A stretch of 64,000 bases of DNA from Alloascoidea africana (taxonomy: Eukaryota > Ascomycota > Alloascoideomycetes > Alloascoideales > Alloascoideaceae): positions 147,971 to 211,970 of the forward strand of contig JAKTTT010000040.1 in NCBI GenBank assembly GCA_030581615.1, read 5' to 3'. Shown piece after piece: positions 49,699-60,377 of the stretch. Positions within the stretch are counted from its first letter, which is position 1. Every line of letters begins with the position of its first letter. The notes beneath the pieces were generated by a model. That model did no database searches, had not been told where the DNA came from, and saw nothing but the letters and a program-made list of their open reading frames with translations. The translations under genes were made by a program, and so were the position numbers.

Positions 49699-51342
49699 GT
49701 TTTGTCTTGTTTCATCTCTTGGAGGGTTGTTTATTCTGGATTGTAGGAAACGTTGAAAGACGCCGTGCCATTTTTCTATTTACTTGTTTCTTCAGAACTG
49801 TTGGATGGCAGTCCAGGTCAGCTGATCCCGTGACCTCCGAGTGGTACATGAGGGCAGGGTAACACCAAGGGCTGTTAAGCATAAATAGCGCGTTAGATTG
49901 TCTCTAGTCCTAGTCTAGTTCTAGTCTAGTTCTCTAGTTGATAACACCATCACAATTTAATTAGAACTACTGGCGCGGCGGTAGGAATTGTACTATGACA
50001 GTACCAGAATTATACGCTTTCAGATTGGTGCTAAGGGCCACCAGCACCAGCGCCAGAACCAGAACGCTCTAACTCGTGTATACTGATGATGATGGATCAC
50101 GAGTAAAGATCAGGTTACATTGATGAGCCAATTACTAAGGTTGGAACCTGCTAATAATTGCAGGTGAATATTTCACCCTTGTTTCTTTTTTTGTTTTAGA
50201 TCTCTTTTCAGGAAGCACATAAACATAAACTTTAACGAAGAATCCTTTGGGAACTCTGCTTCCCATCCATCCATCGTATATCAATCTTATCGCAGGTGTA
50301 GATTTTATTTGTTCTTATCTATATCACTCGGATCGGTCTAATTTGCATGAGGAATAGTTTACCGAGATGCACGGGATCTGTCCGGATTTGAAACCAGTCT
50401 AACTTCTCAAAGGAAGTTTTATTTTATTGCTTTTTTATTGTTCCGTTCAGCTTTTTTTTAAGATAGCTTCATACGTGTAAGCATGTTTCTGTATCGTTTT
50501 GATTCAAAAGAGAAATGGTATGGATTGTTTAATGCCCACCCATTATGAAAGAAAGTCGAATGAAACATTCCACGATTCTTCTATTCTTCTAGACACAATG
50601 CCGAAGCCCAATTCAATAAAAATCGTACCAGAAAAACTTGACAGCAGGGCTTTTCTCGCTTGTCTTTTTAATGGTGAAAAAACTAAAGCAAATTGCTTTT
50701 TACGAAAACTGCTGTACCTATTTGCTTTTACATGGACGATCGTGCGTGTCCCCTCCCTCCATTGCATCTCTTGTAACCAGTGTTTGACGATGATGCTTAT
50801 TTCTTTACATTGGCGGGATGGGTCGTTAGTTCATGCGCAAACCGGGATTCTCTCCTGCCGACGCCATCTTCCCATACATGTGGAGATTCCAGAACGACTC
50901 TGAGAGAACGACTCTGATGTTGGTGGGAATGGCAAGGTCTGAAACGGGTTTCATATGGGAGTACCGATTGACAGATCCAAGCGGATCGGCTGGGTCGAGC
51001 GCAGCGCCAGTGGCAGTGGCAGTTTGCCAGATCTCAGCAGATGAAACATTTGTCCCAGCAGATCTTGGAAGAAAAGAGAAAAGAGATGCCGGTGGAGCCC
51101 AGCGTACTAATCGATCAGTCAGCACGCAGAAGGATCTGCTGCGAAAAAAATAAAGAAAAAAAAAGTAAATGGCTCAGTGACCTCAAATTTAACCCATCAG
51201 ATATATCATGTGCATGGGGAATGGCACAAGCGCTGCTGCTGTTTTCCTTCCCTTCCCATATTAAGTCCCATTCCACGTTCTCTCTACGCTTCCGATCTGA
51301 AGACTCCTAATTTCCACAAAGCCCCATCACCGTGAATTCACC
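49699..51342. other. Divergent intergenic region, AT-hook gene / BEM1
   Basis: 1.64 kb. It contains CTAGTCTAGTT-type repeats (49906-49938) and a T-run (50450-50460). Two ORFs (50499-50903 and 50833-51153) overlap each other in different frames and show no family features. The proximal part should hold the BEM1 promoter. Confidence 0.55.
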
Positions 51343-54036
51343 ATGATCAAGGTACGTTTTATTTTTCCTATCGTGTGGTTTATCATTTGCGACCTGAAAA
51401 CGACAAATAGACGCGCGCACGCACATCCGGTGGATGAGGCTAAGTAGTTTATGGATGCTGCTGAGTACCTGGTCGATCATGAGACCCATTAAAACCCATC
51501 TGCTTTAGTGGTCTATCTGGAGTTTACTGGGGGAACTAAGGGACAGGACATGTCTGTAAACTACTAATGCTGTATTCCACTGGGGGGTTTCGGGCCTCAA
51601 AGTGCAAATGTGGCCAAATGGAAATGGCCTTGGGTGATTACATTTCCCATAAGGAGAATCATAGATCATCATACTGGACGGTCTACCAACGCGAGGGATT
51701 CAACAAGACTTGTCCCAGAAACTGTAAAAAAATGAATCAGGAGTGTTTTACTAACTCTTTAAAAGGGTATCCGTCGCTCTTTGAAGCACGAGAAGAACTC
51801 TTCCAGCTCTGCAGCGTCTTCATCATCCCTATCCCGAAAAGGGTCCTCCACCACCACCACCACTGCCTCTTCCCCAACGACACCGAAAAAGGGAAAGCTA
51901 TCGTTCTCACATTCACAGAATATCCAACAACTGTCTCCCTTGGCCCAGGCCCCAACGAGGGTGATTCGAGCCTTATATGACTATGAACCACAGGGCCCAG
52001 AAGAACTGGGCTTCAAGAAAGGCGATTTTTTCCACGTCATCGATCATGATGAAGATGAAATCGTAAACCCGGACTGGTACGAGGCTGCAAACCCTTCCAC
52101 AAACTCCAGAGGGATGGTGCCCGTTAGCTACTTTGAGGCCTTTGGCAGGACTGGATCGATAAGAGCTGCAAACTCCGCCGTCGGAAATGCAAGTTCAGCT
52201 GCTCAGCAGCACTTTATAAATGCAGGTACAAGCAATAATATCAACAATAGCTACAACGGCAGCTCTCCAAAAAACAAAAACGGCAATGCCGCCTCGTACT
52301 TGAAAACCGGAGCAAGCTTCTCGACCTTGTACGCGGTCGTGCTCTACGATTTCCAGGCAGAGAGACCGGATGAACTAGACGTGAAGGAAGGAGAGCGCTT
52401 AATCATATGTGCACATTTCGAACACGAGTGGTTCATAGCAAAGCCTATTGAAAGACTTGGTGGTCCTGGGCTTGTGCCAGCATCGTTCGTTCAAGTCACC
52501 AATATGATAACAGGGGAGCCTATCGAGGAAGATGTAGAGGCTGTTGTCAAGCTTGGTCATGTACCGACTGTTGATGAGTGGAAGATGAAAAATGCAAGAT
52601 ACCAAGCGAGTACTATACCCCTGGGACAAACAGATTACAACTTTGGTTATGGCAGTTATGGAGGAGGTTCAGCCAATGTTAGTCCCACAGCGGAGGCGAT
52701 GCCTCCCGCCGCAGCCGCCGCAGCCTCCTCAGAGTTGGGTCCTAATGATAATACCAACAATAATTATAAGGATCACAACAGCGTTAACACAATGTCTGAA
52801 CAACTACAGGGGCTTCGCCTGAGCAAAGATGAAGTTGGGATATCCAAAATGGACCGGGAAAACGGTTATTACGTAGCACATGCATCAGTGGACTCCTTCA
52901 CCTTCGAGAATGGAAGGTACTGGTATCTGGTGACCTGTCAAACTTCCACAGGCCAGTTTCGCAAATTATGTCGATTTTATCAGGATTTTTATGAGTTTCA
53001 GGTAAAACTCTTGGACGAATTCCCTGAAGAAGCAGGCAGAACTGGCATGACGAGGTTACTTCCTTTTATACCTGGCCCTCTCACTTATGTAAACGATTCG
53101 ATATCAGCCCAGAGACGAATTGATCTAGACGTTTATGTCCGCAAGTTATTAGCGCTACCGGCGTATGTTTCTAGATGTCCAACTGTTCTAAAACTGTTTG
53201 AGCTTCGAGAAAATGATATGGAGGCTATTGGCGAGTTCCCAAAAGGCATCCCCAAGATATCGACAGTGGGCGAGCAAGATCTTCAACAGGAGCCGGAGAA
53301 GCATGAAACAATTGATCCTTCGATGGTAAACACCAACTCGGGACTTTACAAAATGCTGGATTCTCATCTTTATGGACGGGCACTGTCTCAAAAGCCTGAA
53401 AAATCAATACAAGAACAAGACAATGTGGATGAGGAGGGGGAGGAGGCTGAGAATCCGGAACTGGTCATCAGAACAGTTGAAGGTCATAATTCAACTACCA
53501 ATTCTGTCCTAAAAGGTTCAAGCTCTTCAGTGTCTTTAGAAAAGTTGTCATCAGCATCTTCTTCAATCCCTGTTGATGATGGAAGTATGGCAGTGCCTTT
53601 GATGACGCCATCCACTGCAAAATCTCAACTACAGCAGCAGGACGTGTCAATACGGGCCGATACAAAAGTTTTAAAGACAAATATCAATGAGGATTCTTTG
53701 CAAACTGTAAAAATCAAGTTTTCATACGAGGATGACATTTTCGCAATGGCCGTCTCACCTTTGATAAAGCTTTCCGATCTGGTTTTAAAAGTTAGTCAAA
53801 CGATTGAGCTAGAGCCAAGCTCCATCCATCTGACCCATCTAGATTTCAAGGATTATTATCTAAAGATGGATTCCTCGACTGTTCCTGCAGAAGTAGCCGG
53901 GACAGCAGGAAACGATGGCCCGGGAGGCAATGGGGGTAGTACAACGGTGACGGTGAAGACAATTACTCGGGATGAAGATTTAAAAAGAGTTTTAGAAGGA
54001 AAGAAAAAAGTGGTTTTCAACATTAGAGCTCTTTAG
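51343..54036 (+). CDS. BEM1: Polarity scaffold Bem1 (SH3-SH3-PX-PB1)
   Basis: The main exon is 51787-54036. It lacks a good ATG ahead of conserved sequence, but a 9-nt exon (51343-51351, Met-Ile-Lys) followed by GTACGT and a 435-nt intron with a perfect TACTAAC branch (about 51748) joins it in phase; this is the best model. The protein is then 752 residues. Domains: SH3 at about 62-124 (RVIRALYDYEP), SH3 at 182-241 (YAVVLYDFQAERPDELDVKEG), PX at about 364-480 (YWYLVTCQTSTGQFRKLCRF) and PB1 at about 643-752 (TVKIKFSYEDDIFAMAV). Bem1 brings Cdc24, Cdc42 and PAK kinases together at sites of growth. Confidence 0.9.
51352..51786 (+). other. Predicted long intron of BEM1
   Basis: Donor GTACGT, branch TACTAAC, acceptor TTTGAAG; 435 nt, four or more times longer than most introns here. 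The nearer acceptor choice is uncertain. Confidence 0.6.
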
Positions 54037-54864
54037 CCTGTACAAGAGACTTGTTCAGGAAACAACTTTCTATTCTTTCTCTCTCTCTCTCTTTTTTTTT
54101 TGATAAGTATCTCTATAACATTGATTATCTATCCATACCTACTTCTAATTTCGCGATTTCAGGATTTTTATTGCTTTTATTTTTTCTTATTATTGTTGTG
54201 GTTTTGTTCTTTGCGTTATTTGAATTGTGAGAGAATAAAAAAGAAAAATAAAAGGAATGGACGTTATTCTATGTGGTCTAAAGGTCTTCTATACCCATTA
54301 GAAATTTCTATGAAACGTTTATCGTCTTCCAAAATTGTTCCTATTACACTAATTTGTCAGTTTTTTTTTTTTCTTTCTCTGAGTGTAATTTTGTTAATTG
54401 TTTATTTGTGCTATAGTTTTAAGTGACTCTTTTCTAATTCTAGTATCTAGTGATTAAATATATAATTAAAGAGAAAAAATGGTTTGATGTTTCTTAGGAT
54501 GTTGTAACACAATGGCGCTTTGAGTTTGAATGACACTTTTGACTCATCCAATTGCTCACCAGCAAAACTCTAACCTTTTGCTTCTGCGATCAATAGTGGC
54601 GGGTAAGGAAGGATAAGAGGCAGATTGCTTAAACACAGTCAGTCTAGCTTGATCACTCCATTTCCCTCCCGTCTTGAACACCACTTCAATTTTCCTCACT
54701 TCTTTATTTCCTTTTCCCAATTTGGATTGGATCGCACTACGGTCCAGTTTTTCTTCCCAAAATCTCGAATTTTTGCAATTGCGGCCGAACCAGACCACCT
54801 AGCACAAAACTAACCGGCTTAATCGAATTCTCCGGCCAAATTTACCCTATTCTAACGTTTTACA
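54037..54864. other. Downstream region of BEM1
   Basis: 830 bp, T-rich up to about 54500. A minus-strand frame of 80 codons (54556-54798) has a protein-like composition (basic, with KTGGKWSDQARLTVF) but no ATG and no recognised family; it may be another piece of the neighbouring decayed locus. Confidence 0.4.
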
Positions 54865-55202
54865 GAGTACAACGGGAAGGCGCCCGAGTCACACCCGGAA
54901 ACCTATGATAGTGACATTGTGGATGATGAGAGCGTATCAGACAGTTCCAGTTTGGGATCGCTGCCTCTGTTTGAACCGTTTGCCAAATGCCCTTCTCCGT
55001 CCTTTTCTGTCAAAGGTGAGGTTGTTGATGAAGACAAGCGGTATGTGAACTATATGATGCCCAAGTGATGGTTAGCATTAGCGAAAGGTTTCCTATCGAG
55101 TGGGTGGAGCTTAAGAATGGAGAACGGTTATCAGATAACGTGGTAGAGAATGCCATCTTATATCTGTGTTTTGGTTATCGCGGAAAAGAGGGAGGTTCAG
55201 GT
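54865..55202 (+). pseudogene. Decayed Ulp1-like segment, left copy
   Basis: An open stretch from about 54865 reads an acidic leader and then LGSLPLFEPFAKCPSPSFSV, until a deletion of about 15 bases (relative to the right copy) near 55047 shifts the frame and gives a stop at 55066. After it, another frame continues with WVELKNGERLSDNVVENAI. The same segment is present, inverted, at 55271-55555. The pattern G-(E)-(W/R)-L-S-D-N-V-V resembles the start of the Ulp1/C48 peptidase fold; no catalytic His-Asp-Cys triad can be seen. An intron acceptor-like CTAACGTTTTACAG lies at 54852-54865. Confidence 0.5.
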
Positions 55203-55555
55203 AATAAAGAGAGTCCTGACCTTTATTAAAGGCAGGATTGGTCACATAGGCAAGGGAGTGAGGACCCCACACCTGAACCTCCCTCTTTTCTGGGAGAACC
55301 ATTTCCAGATATAAAATGGCGTTTTCCACCACGTTGTCCGATAGCCATTCTCCGTTTTTTAGCTCCACCCACTCGATAGCAAATCTGTCGATAATGCTAA
55401 CCATGACTTGGGCATCATCATTGCCCAAGTGATAATGGTTAACATACGGCTTGTCTTCAGCAACAACCCCACCTTTTACAGAAAAGAATGGAGAAGGGCT
55501 TTTGGCAAACGGTTCAAACAGAGGCAGCGAACCCAAACTGGAACTGTCTGATACG
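54933..55555. repeat. Large imperfect inverted repeat (arms about 270-285 bp, spacer about 68 bp)
   Basis: Left arm 54933-55202 and right arm 55271-55555 are reverse complements at roughly 85-90% by eye, with one gap of about 15 bases in the left arm. Outer ends are sharp: similarity begins at CGTATCAGACAGTTCC on both sides and stops outside it. Inner ends are AGGTTCAGGT and its complement. Confidence 0.9.
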
Positions 55556-56420
55556 AAAATATCTTGTAAAAGCCTACGCGAAGGAGACTTGACATAATTC
55601 CAAGTCGATGAATCAGGATATTTCGGATTTTAGTGTCCCTTCTTGACACAAGCGTAGTATCCTGATCAAAGGCAGTCCCTTTTCATGTGCCAAGTCTAAA
55701 TCTTTCTCCGATCTAGAGATTCAAAGCTTTGAAGACCTACCCAGACTCCAACTCAGAAATTTCAAACATTTACCACAAGTTTTGACGGTCCATTTTGATT
55801 ACAGGGAGTTCTATACCCGGCTTGGATTTGGATTTATTTATCACCTTTTTTGTAATTAAAAAGTACAAGGAACATTTATCCTCTAAACTCGAACTCAGTT
55901 TATATACTAGTTATCAAAAATGCTAGAGACAGAAATCATTGGTATTTGTTACCTACTCTATCTTTGATAGCAGTTTTCGGGGATTATTTGTTGAAGGATC
56001 CCCAGAGTAGCCCGAGGACTTGGACTCCATTTCAACTGTATAAAGATATTTCTTCCATATCCTCCTACCCTTGCGACCAACTTCAAAATACTGTCTGACG
56101 AGGTTAATAGTTTCCGAATTAATATCTCCAATGGCCACACCTTCTTTTCAAACGTGATGAAAAATTTCAACCCAGACCTTGGGTATCCAACTGGAGACAT
56201 GACAAACGGTCCGATTGATGGTAATTCTGGCTAGGTTCTGATTCTTATCAAATTCAAAATCAGAACGCGCAAACATCATTCCCTGTTAGACGAAATCTTC
56301 AAGATTTTGGCACGCGAGGGCTGGTATGGAAGAGCCATCTTCACCCAGTTATAGAGCTTATCAAAGACAGGATAAGTCAGGGACAAGTATTTTTGATAGC
56401 TTGAAGGGAATCATACTTAA
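55203..56420 (-). pseudogene. Decayed coding locus with the right Ulp1-like copy
   Basis: On the minus strand, 55111-55536 is open for 141 codons. Its first 95 codons hold the intact-looking segment EWVELKNGEWLSDNVVENA and ILYLEMVLPEKREVQVWGPH; its end reads antisense through the left arm and is an artefact of the inversion. Upstream (55950-56420) there are further protein-like minus-strand pieces in shifting frames, such as FPSSYQKYLSLTYPVFDKLY at about 56390-56330 and GYPRSGLKFFITFEKK at about 56190-56145, the latter continued in another frame by INSETINLVRQYFEVG. This looks like one larger gene, perhaps from a mobile element, broken by frameshifts. I cannot name the family firmly. Confidence 0.45.
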
Positions 56421-56595
56421 CACCCGTACACCTCATGCATGATCCATTGAGCTACAGAGTTACCCTACCTGTTATTATCACGTGTACCCCACAACCGCGG
56501 AGGTTCGACGAGCGACTTCTAGAAAACTCCATCTACATGCCAAAACCTATCTATATCTGTACCAATGAGTCTACATGTAACAATATCTATCAAAG

Positions 56596-57453
56596 ATGAC
56601 GAGCGTCTTGAGTGATATACATGGAAAGAAGAGACCCGTTGAAAGTGACTGGATCCCCCATGACAAAAAACGACGACTGTTAGACTCTTTACGAACGCTC
56701 TCCATCTCGGAGCCTGTAAGGTCACCGTCCTTGTCTACGAGTTCCAAGGTGACCCAACCCAACAACAATATCGAAAGCTTTCCCAACACTGCTGTAGATT
56801 ACATGGACACAGGAAATGAATCTACTGTTTTCATACCATCAATAGACGAGTTTCTGGAAGAGGATGAGGCAGGAATTCTTGCTCTGTCCAAGCAACAAAC
56901 CAACCCAGATGAACCTAATGTGGAAATCCCCGACGATATCATTTTACGGCCTATTGATTTACTCTCTAAATCAAAATCCACAAGCCCTTTGGGGCGGAGA
57001 AAGTTCCGGTTACGATCAAGATCAAACAGTGTTACTGGGTCCGATTCCGATAACAAAGGTCCTCAGGTTGAAGAAACCGAGTACGCTGAGATGTATATTC
57101 AACACTATATTGACCAAGGTTGGTCACTTTTGTTTTACGTGAATCCAGACTCCTTAATATACAAGCGATTTTTGGTTTGGTATTCGGAAAACTATTATAA
57201 TGCGGAAAAAGGGTGTAATCCAGTACCTCGAATCCAAAAGATCGAGGAAGTGGATGGCGATAACGAAGGTGATATGGACATGAACATAGAAAGTGAAAGC
57301 ATACCGATAGTGGAGGAACCGGAACATGAGCCTGCGTGGGAAGGTATCCCGGCCAAACAAGCAAACGACTTCGGGCCTCTTGATAATGATTGTAATCTAG
57401 AAAAAGTAGTAGAGGTCGATAGCGATGGTGATGATATAATGGAACTGGATTAA
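56596..57453 (+). CDS. Unknown acidic protein
   Basis: A 285-residue protein from ATG 56596 with no family I recognise. The N-terminal third is polar, with a basic patch (DKKRRLLDSL); a second basic patch (GRRKFRLRSRS) lies near residue 138. A compact, probably folded segment follows at about residues 160-200 (YAEMYIQHYIDQGWSLLFYV and YKRFLVWYSENYY). The C-terminus is strongly acidic and ends in DGDDIMELD. The layout of a basic nuclear-signal-like region and an acidic tail could suit a nuclear regulator, but this is inference only. The stop lies 182 bp upstream of AIM21. Confidence 0.7.
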   Translation: MTSVLSDIHGKKRPVESDWIPHDKKRRLLDSLRTLSISEPVRSPSLSTSSKVTQPNNNIESFPNTAVDYMDTGNESTVFIPSIDEFLEEDEAGILALSKQQTNPDEPNVEIPDDIILRPIDLLSKSKSTSPLGRRKFRLRSRSNSVTGSDSDNKGPQVEETEYAEMYIQHYIDQGWSLLFYVNPDSLIYKRFLVWYSENYYNAEKGCNPVPRIQKIEEVDGDNEGDMDMNIESESIPIVEEPEHEPAWEGIPAKQANDFGPLDNDCNLEKVVEVDSDGDDIMELD

Positions 57454-57635
57454 CACTGTTTGTGAACGAATTTAATAGCATTTGTGGCATAGTTTGGAAG
57501 CGTTTTCTAGTAGTAATTGTAACACCATGATTCAGGTTCAGAAGATGGCGGCAAGCCCCTTCCCCAACCTCCTTTCATTCTCCCCATACATAAACAATCG
57601 AACTTTGAACCATCTGCCCGCCTTCACCCTTAAGA

Positions 57636-60377
57636 ATGTCTGATTCTCCCGACCAGCAGCTTCCGGAGCAGAGTCATCAGCTAGAGCAACTTTCTGCAAC
57701 GTCTTCAATTGACGTTCCCGAATCCATTGATCATTCGTCCTCGTCATCATCCCCCCATCCAGCAATCCCCAACAGGCCAGCTAGAAGACCCAAGAGAGAT
57801 GAAGGAGAGTCTCAGAATCACCCAGTAATCCCTAGAAGGCCTACAAGGCATCCAACAGCTTCTTCAGTGGAGTCGGAGCACTCACAGCGTGTCTCTGAAG
57901 AACATGAAAGTGAGATTGTCCCTCCCTTGCCTCCCTCGATTCCTCAGCGGCCTGTAAAGCCTACCAGTTCTGAACATGATGCTGAACATCACCATTCTCT
58001 TTCAAATCAGTCTTCCTTGTCGCGTCCTGTGATTCCTGATCGACCTTCTAGATCCAAGTCTTCTCTGAGATCAGGGTCCAAATCAAGTGAAGAGCCTGTT
58101 CCAGTGAGTGTTTCACCTGAATTGCATCCTGTTGTTCCAAGCAGGCCTTCAAGGTCTCGATCATCTCGAGGAAGACCTAAATTGGATGAGGATAGTTCTG
58201 GACATAAAGCAAAGTTTGAAACCTCAGCTTCTCAGCCTCCCCTTCCTCAACCTATTATCCCTAGTTCAAGGCCCGCAAGATCTTGTTCTCCTATTAAAGT
58301 TGAACCTGAAGAACCTATTCAAGTTGAAGATGCCAGTAGCAAGGACTTTAAAGTTGAGCAGCATATAGAGAATGATAAGAGTTCTAACGAAGAGAAAGAA
58401 TTGGAGGAGAATCTGGATGAAGGAAAAGGCGATTCTAGCATTCCAACTCCTAACACTACTGTTGGATTAACTCAGAATGATGTTGAAACATCTAAAGCAA
58501 CTTCTAAAACTGAGTTACTTAGCCAAGAAACGCCACAGGATGAGAGCAACGTAGCATCGGAAATTCAAAAAGAAGATAATTCCATTGAGCAAGATCAAAC
58601 TGTAATCGAAAAGGTCAAGAGTAAAGAAGGATTGGAAGTTGGGAAGCCTACGAATCTTGTTCCATCTATTCCAAAAAGACCATCAAAGTCTCGTTCACCG
58701 GTCAGAAGACATGATTCAGATGTACAGGCAACAAGAATTGAAAATGAAACCGAAGAACAGGAGGAAGTAGTGGCAAGTTCGTCTGTGCCTTCCATCGTTC
58801 CTCGGCCAGAATCTAAACCTTCATCAATTGAAGGCACAGCTGAAGATAAAATGACCCCACCAAAGTCTGTACCTGCTATTCCAACGAGGCCATCTGCAAG
58901 ACCAAAGAGAACTAGTTTGGAAGATGAAAGACATTCGCCAGGTGCTATCCCATCATCAGTCAGCTCTGATAGTGTAGACTCAAAGGAACCCTCGTCTACT
59001 ATGGCGAGCGCAGAAGGTCATCATGAGCGCCCAGCAGGTTCCAAACCAAAGGTTCCACCAAAAAAGTCTTCCAAGCTTTCCTCAAAGATTGCAATGTTTC
59101 AGCAGAACCTGTTCTCAAATCAAGCTGAAGATCCGCCTGTTATCCATCATCATTACAAGCCTAAGCCAGCTATTCCTGTCCGTCCAAAACCAAGTTTGAA
59201 ATCTAAAGCCTCAACCGAAGATTCAACTACGTCTTCCACTGAACCAGCAGAGAAAGAGACGATAAGGCCCGGAAGAATTTCAAGCGATCGCGCAAACTTT
59301 GCAAAGAATTTGGACGGGATTTTAGGAAGTGTACCTTTTGGTCTTCCTGGGATGATTCCGCTCACCAGGCCATCTACTGTCCCAAGTGGTGATAGCAATG
59401 ATGGGGATAAAAAGGAAGAAGGGGGAAAAGAAGAAAAAGCGAAGCCTCTTAGCGATATGAGAAGAGGACGAGCAAAGGGCCCAAGAGGAAGGAAGCTACC
59501 AGCTAAAGCTTTAAAGCCTGTTGAGGTAGAACCCATTCAAAAATTGACCATCTACGTCTCAGACTCATGGGATTTGGGCTTTGAGAACAAAGCCACCGTT
59601 GTTGATTCTGTTGCATCGGATGAGATTGAGAGGGCCTCCACTGTTTCCAAGAATGAAGAAAAGAGTGAAAATGATACAGCGAAAGTTGAGAAGAAAGAAT
59701 CACACGTTGATCAAGCTGTTAAATCTGATGATACAGCGGAGGATGAGAAGGAAGAATCAGTTGTTAAATCTAATGACGATACTACGAAAGATAAGATAAA
59801 GGAGGATATTAAGAATAATAATAGCCAAGACCAACCCCCTTCTGATGATTTGCAGGTTGAACTTGAATCGAGTAACCCCAAGACAATAGTTCAATCGGAA
59901 GATGCTCACGAGGAACCCGGGAAACATTCCTATGACAATGAAGCAGATGATCTTGAGTCTAAAATCAAACACAGTGAACAATTGTCTGGTGATGAAGTGA
60001 TTTCCCCGGTCGATGATAAAGAGGTTTCTGAATCGTCAGAAGCAGCAGTTGAAATAGTTGACGCAGAAAAATCGATAAAGGCCGAAGATGCAAGCCCACT
60101 GCAGGCGCAAGAAGAAGGTATTGAAAAGCTCGAATACAGTGATGTTAAGAATGAATTGGATCTCAAATCTACACCCGAGAGCCTGTCTCAACAGCAACAG
60201 GACACCAAATACGAAGATCAAGACGATTCAAGCTCTACTACAGACTTGAAAGAGGACCTGCCAAGTAAGGCTGCAAAGGAATCATTTTCAGAGGGAGAAA
60301 TCGCATCCTTGCATGACACAAAGAAGAAGTTGTCAAGAGAACAGGAAGTGACAAAGAGTGATAAAGATTTTGATTAG
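57636..60377 (+). CDS. AIM21: Aim21-like actin patch protein
   Basis: A 913-residue, largely disordered, Ser/Glu/Lys-rich protein. At least eight copies of a Pro-x-Ile-Pro-x-Arg-Pro motif occur (for example PAIPNRPARRPKR, PVIPRRPTRHP, PVIPDRPSRSKS, PSIPKRPSKSRSPVRR), as in Aim21, where such sites bind SH3 domains such as that of Bbc1. A more ordered segment near residues 470-500 reads KVPPKKSSKLSSKIAMFQQN. Another near residues 535-620 (GRISSDRANFAKNLDGILG, then RGRAKGPRGRKLPAK) may be the conserved actin/capping region. In S. cerevisiae Aim21 with Tda2 regulates barbed ends at endocytic patches. The C-terminal 280 residues are a highly charged Glu/Lys/Asp tail. Confidence 0.65.
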   Translation: MSDSPDQQLPEQSHQLEQLSATSSIDVPESIDHSSSSSSPHPAIPNRPARRPKRDEGESQNHPVIPRRPTRHPTASSVESEHSQRVSEEHESEIVPPLPPSIPQRPVKPTSSEHDAEHHHSLSNQSSLSRPVIPDRPSRSKSSLRSGSKSSEEPVPVSVSPELHPVVPSRPSRSRSSRGRPKLDEDSSGHKAKFETSASQPPLPQPIIPSSRPARSCSPIKVEPEEPIQVEDASSKDFKVEQHIENDKSSNEEKELEENLDEGKGDSSIPTPNTTVGLTQNDVETSKATSKTELLSQETPQDESNVASEIQKEDNSIEQDQTVIEKVKSKEGLEVGKPTNLVPSIPKRPSKSRSPVRRHDSDVQATRIENETEEQEEVVASSSVPSIVPRPESKPSSIEGTAEDKMTPPKSVPAIPTRPSARPKRTSLEDERHSPGAIPSSVSSDSVDSKEPSSTMASAEGHHERPAGSKPKVPPKKSSKLSSKIAMFQQNLFSNQAEDPPVIHHHYKPKPAIPVRPKPSLKSKASTEDSTTSSTEPAEKETIRPGRISSDRANFAKNLDGILGSVPFGLPGMIPLTRPSTVPSGDSNDGDKKEEGGKEEKAKPLSDMRRGRAKGPRGRKLPAKALKPVEVEPIQKLTIYVSDSWDLGFENKATVVDSVASDEIERASTVSKNEEKSENDTAKVEKKESHVDQAVKSDDTAEDEKEESVVKSNDDTTKDKIKEDIKNNNSQDQPPSDDLQVELESSNPKTIVQSEDAHEEPGKHSYDNEADDLESKIKHSEQLSGDEVISPVDDKEVSESSEAAVEIVDAEKSIKAEDASPLQAQEEGIEKLEYSDVKNELDLKSTPESLSQQQQDTKYEDQDDSSSTTDLKEDLPSKAAKESFSEGEIASLHDTKKKLSREQEVTKSDKDFD

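Noticed and set aside
50499-51153. Two overlapping ORFs (134 and 106 codons) upstream of BEM1
   Set aside because: They overlap in different frames, have no recognisable motifs and lie in what should be the BEM1 promoter.
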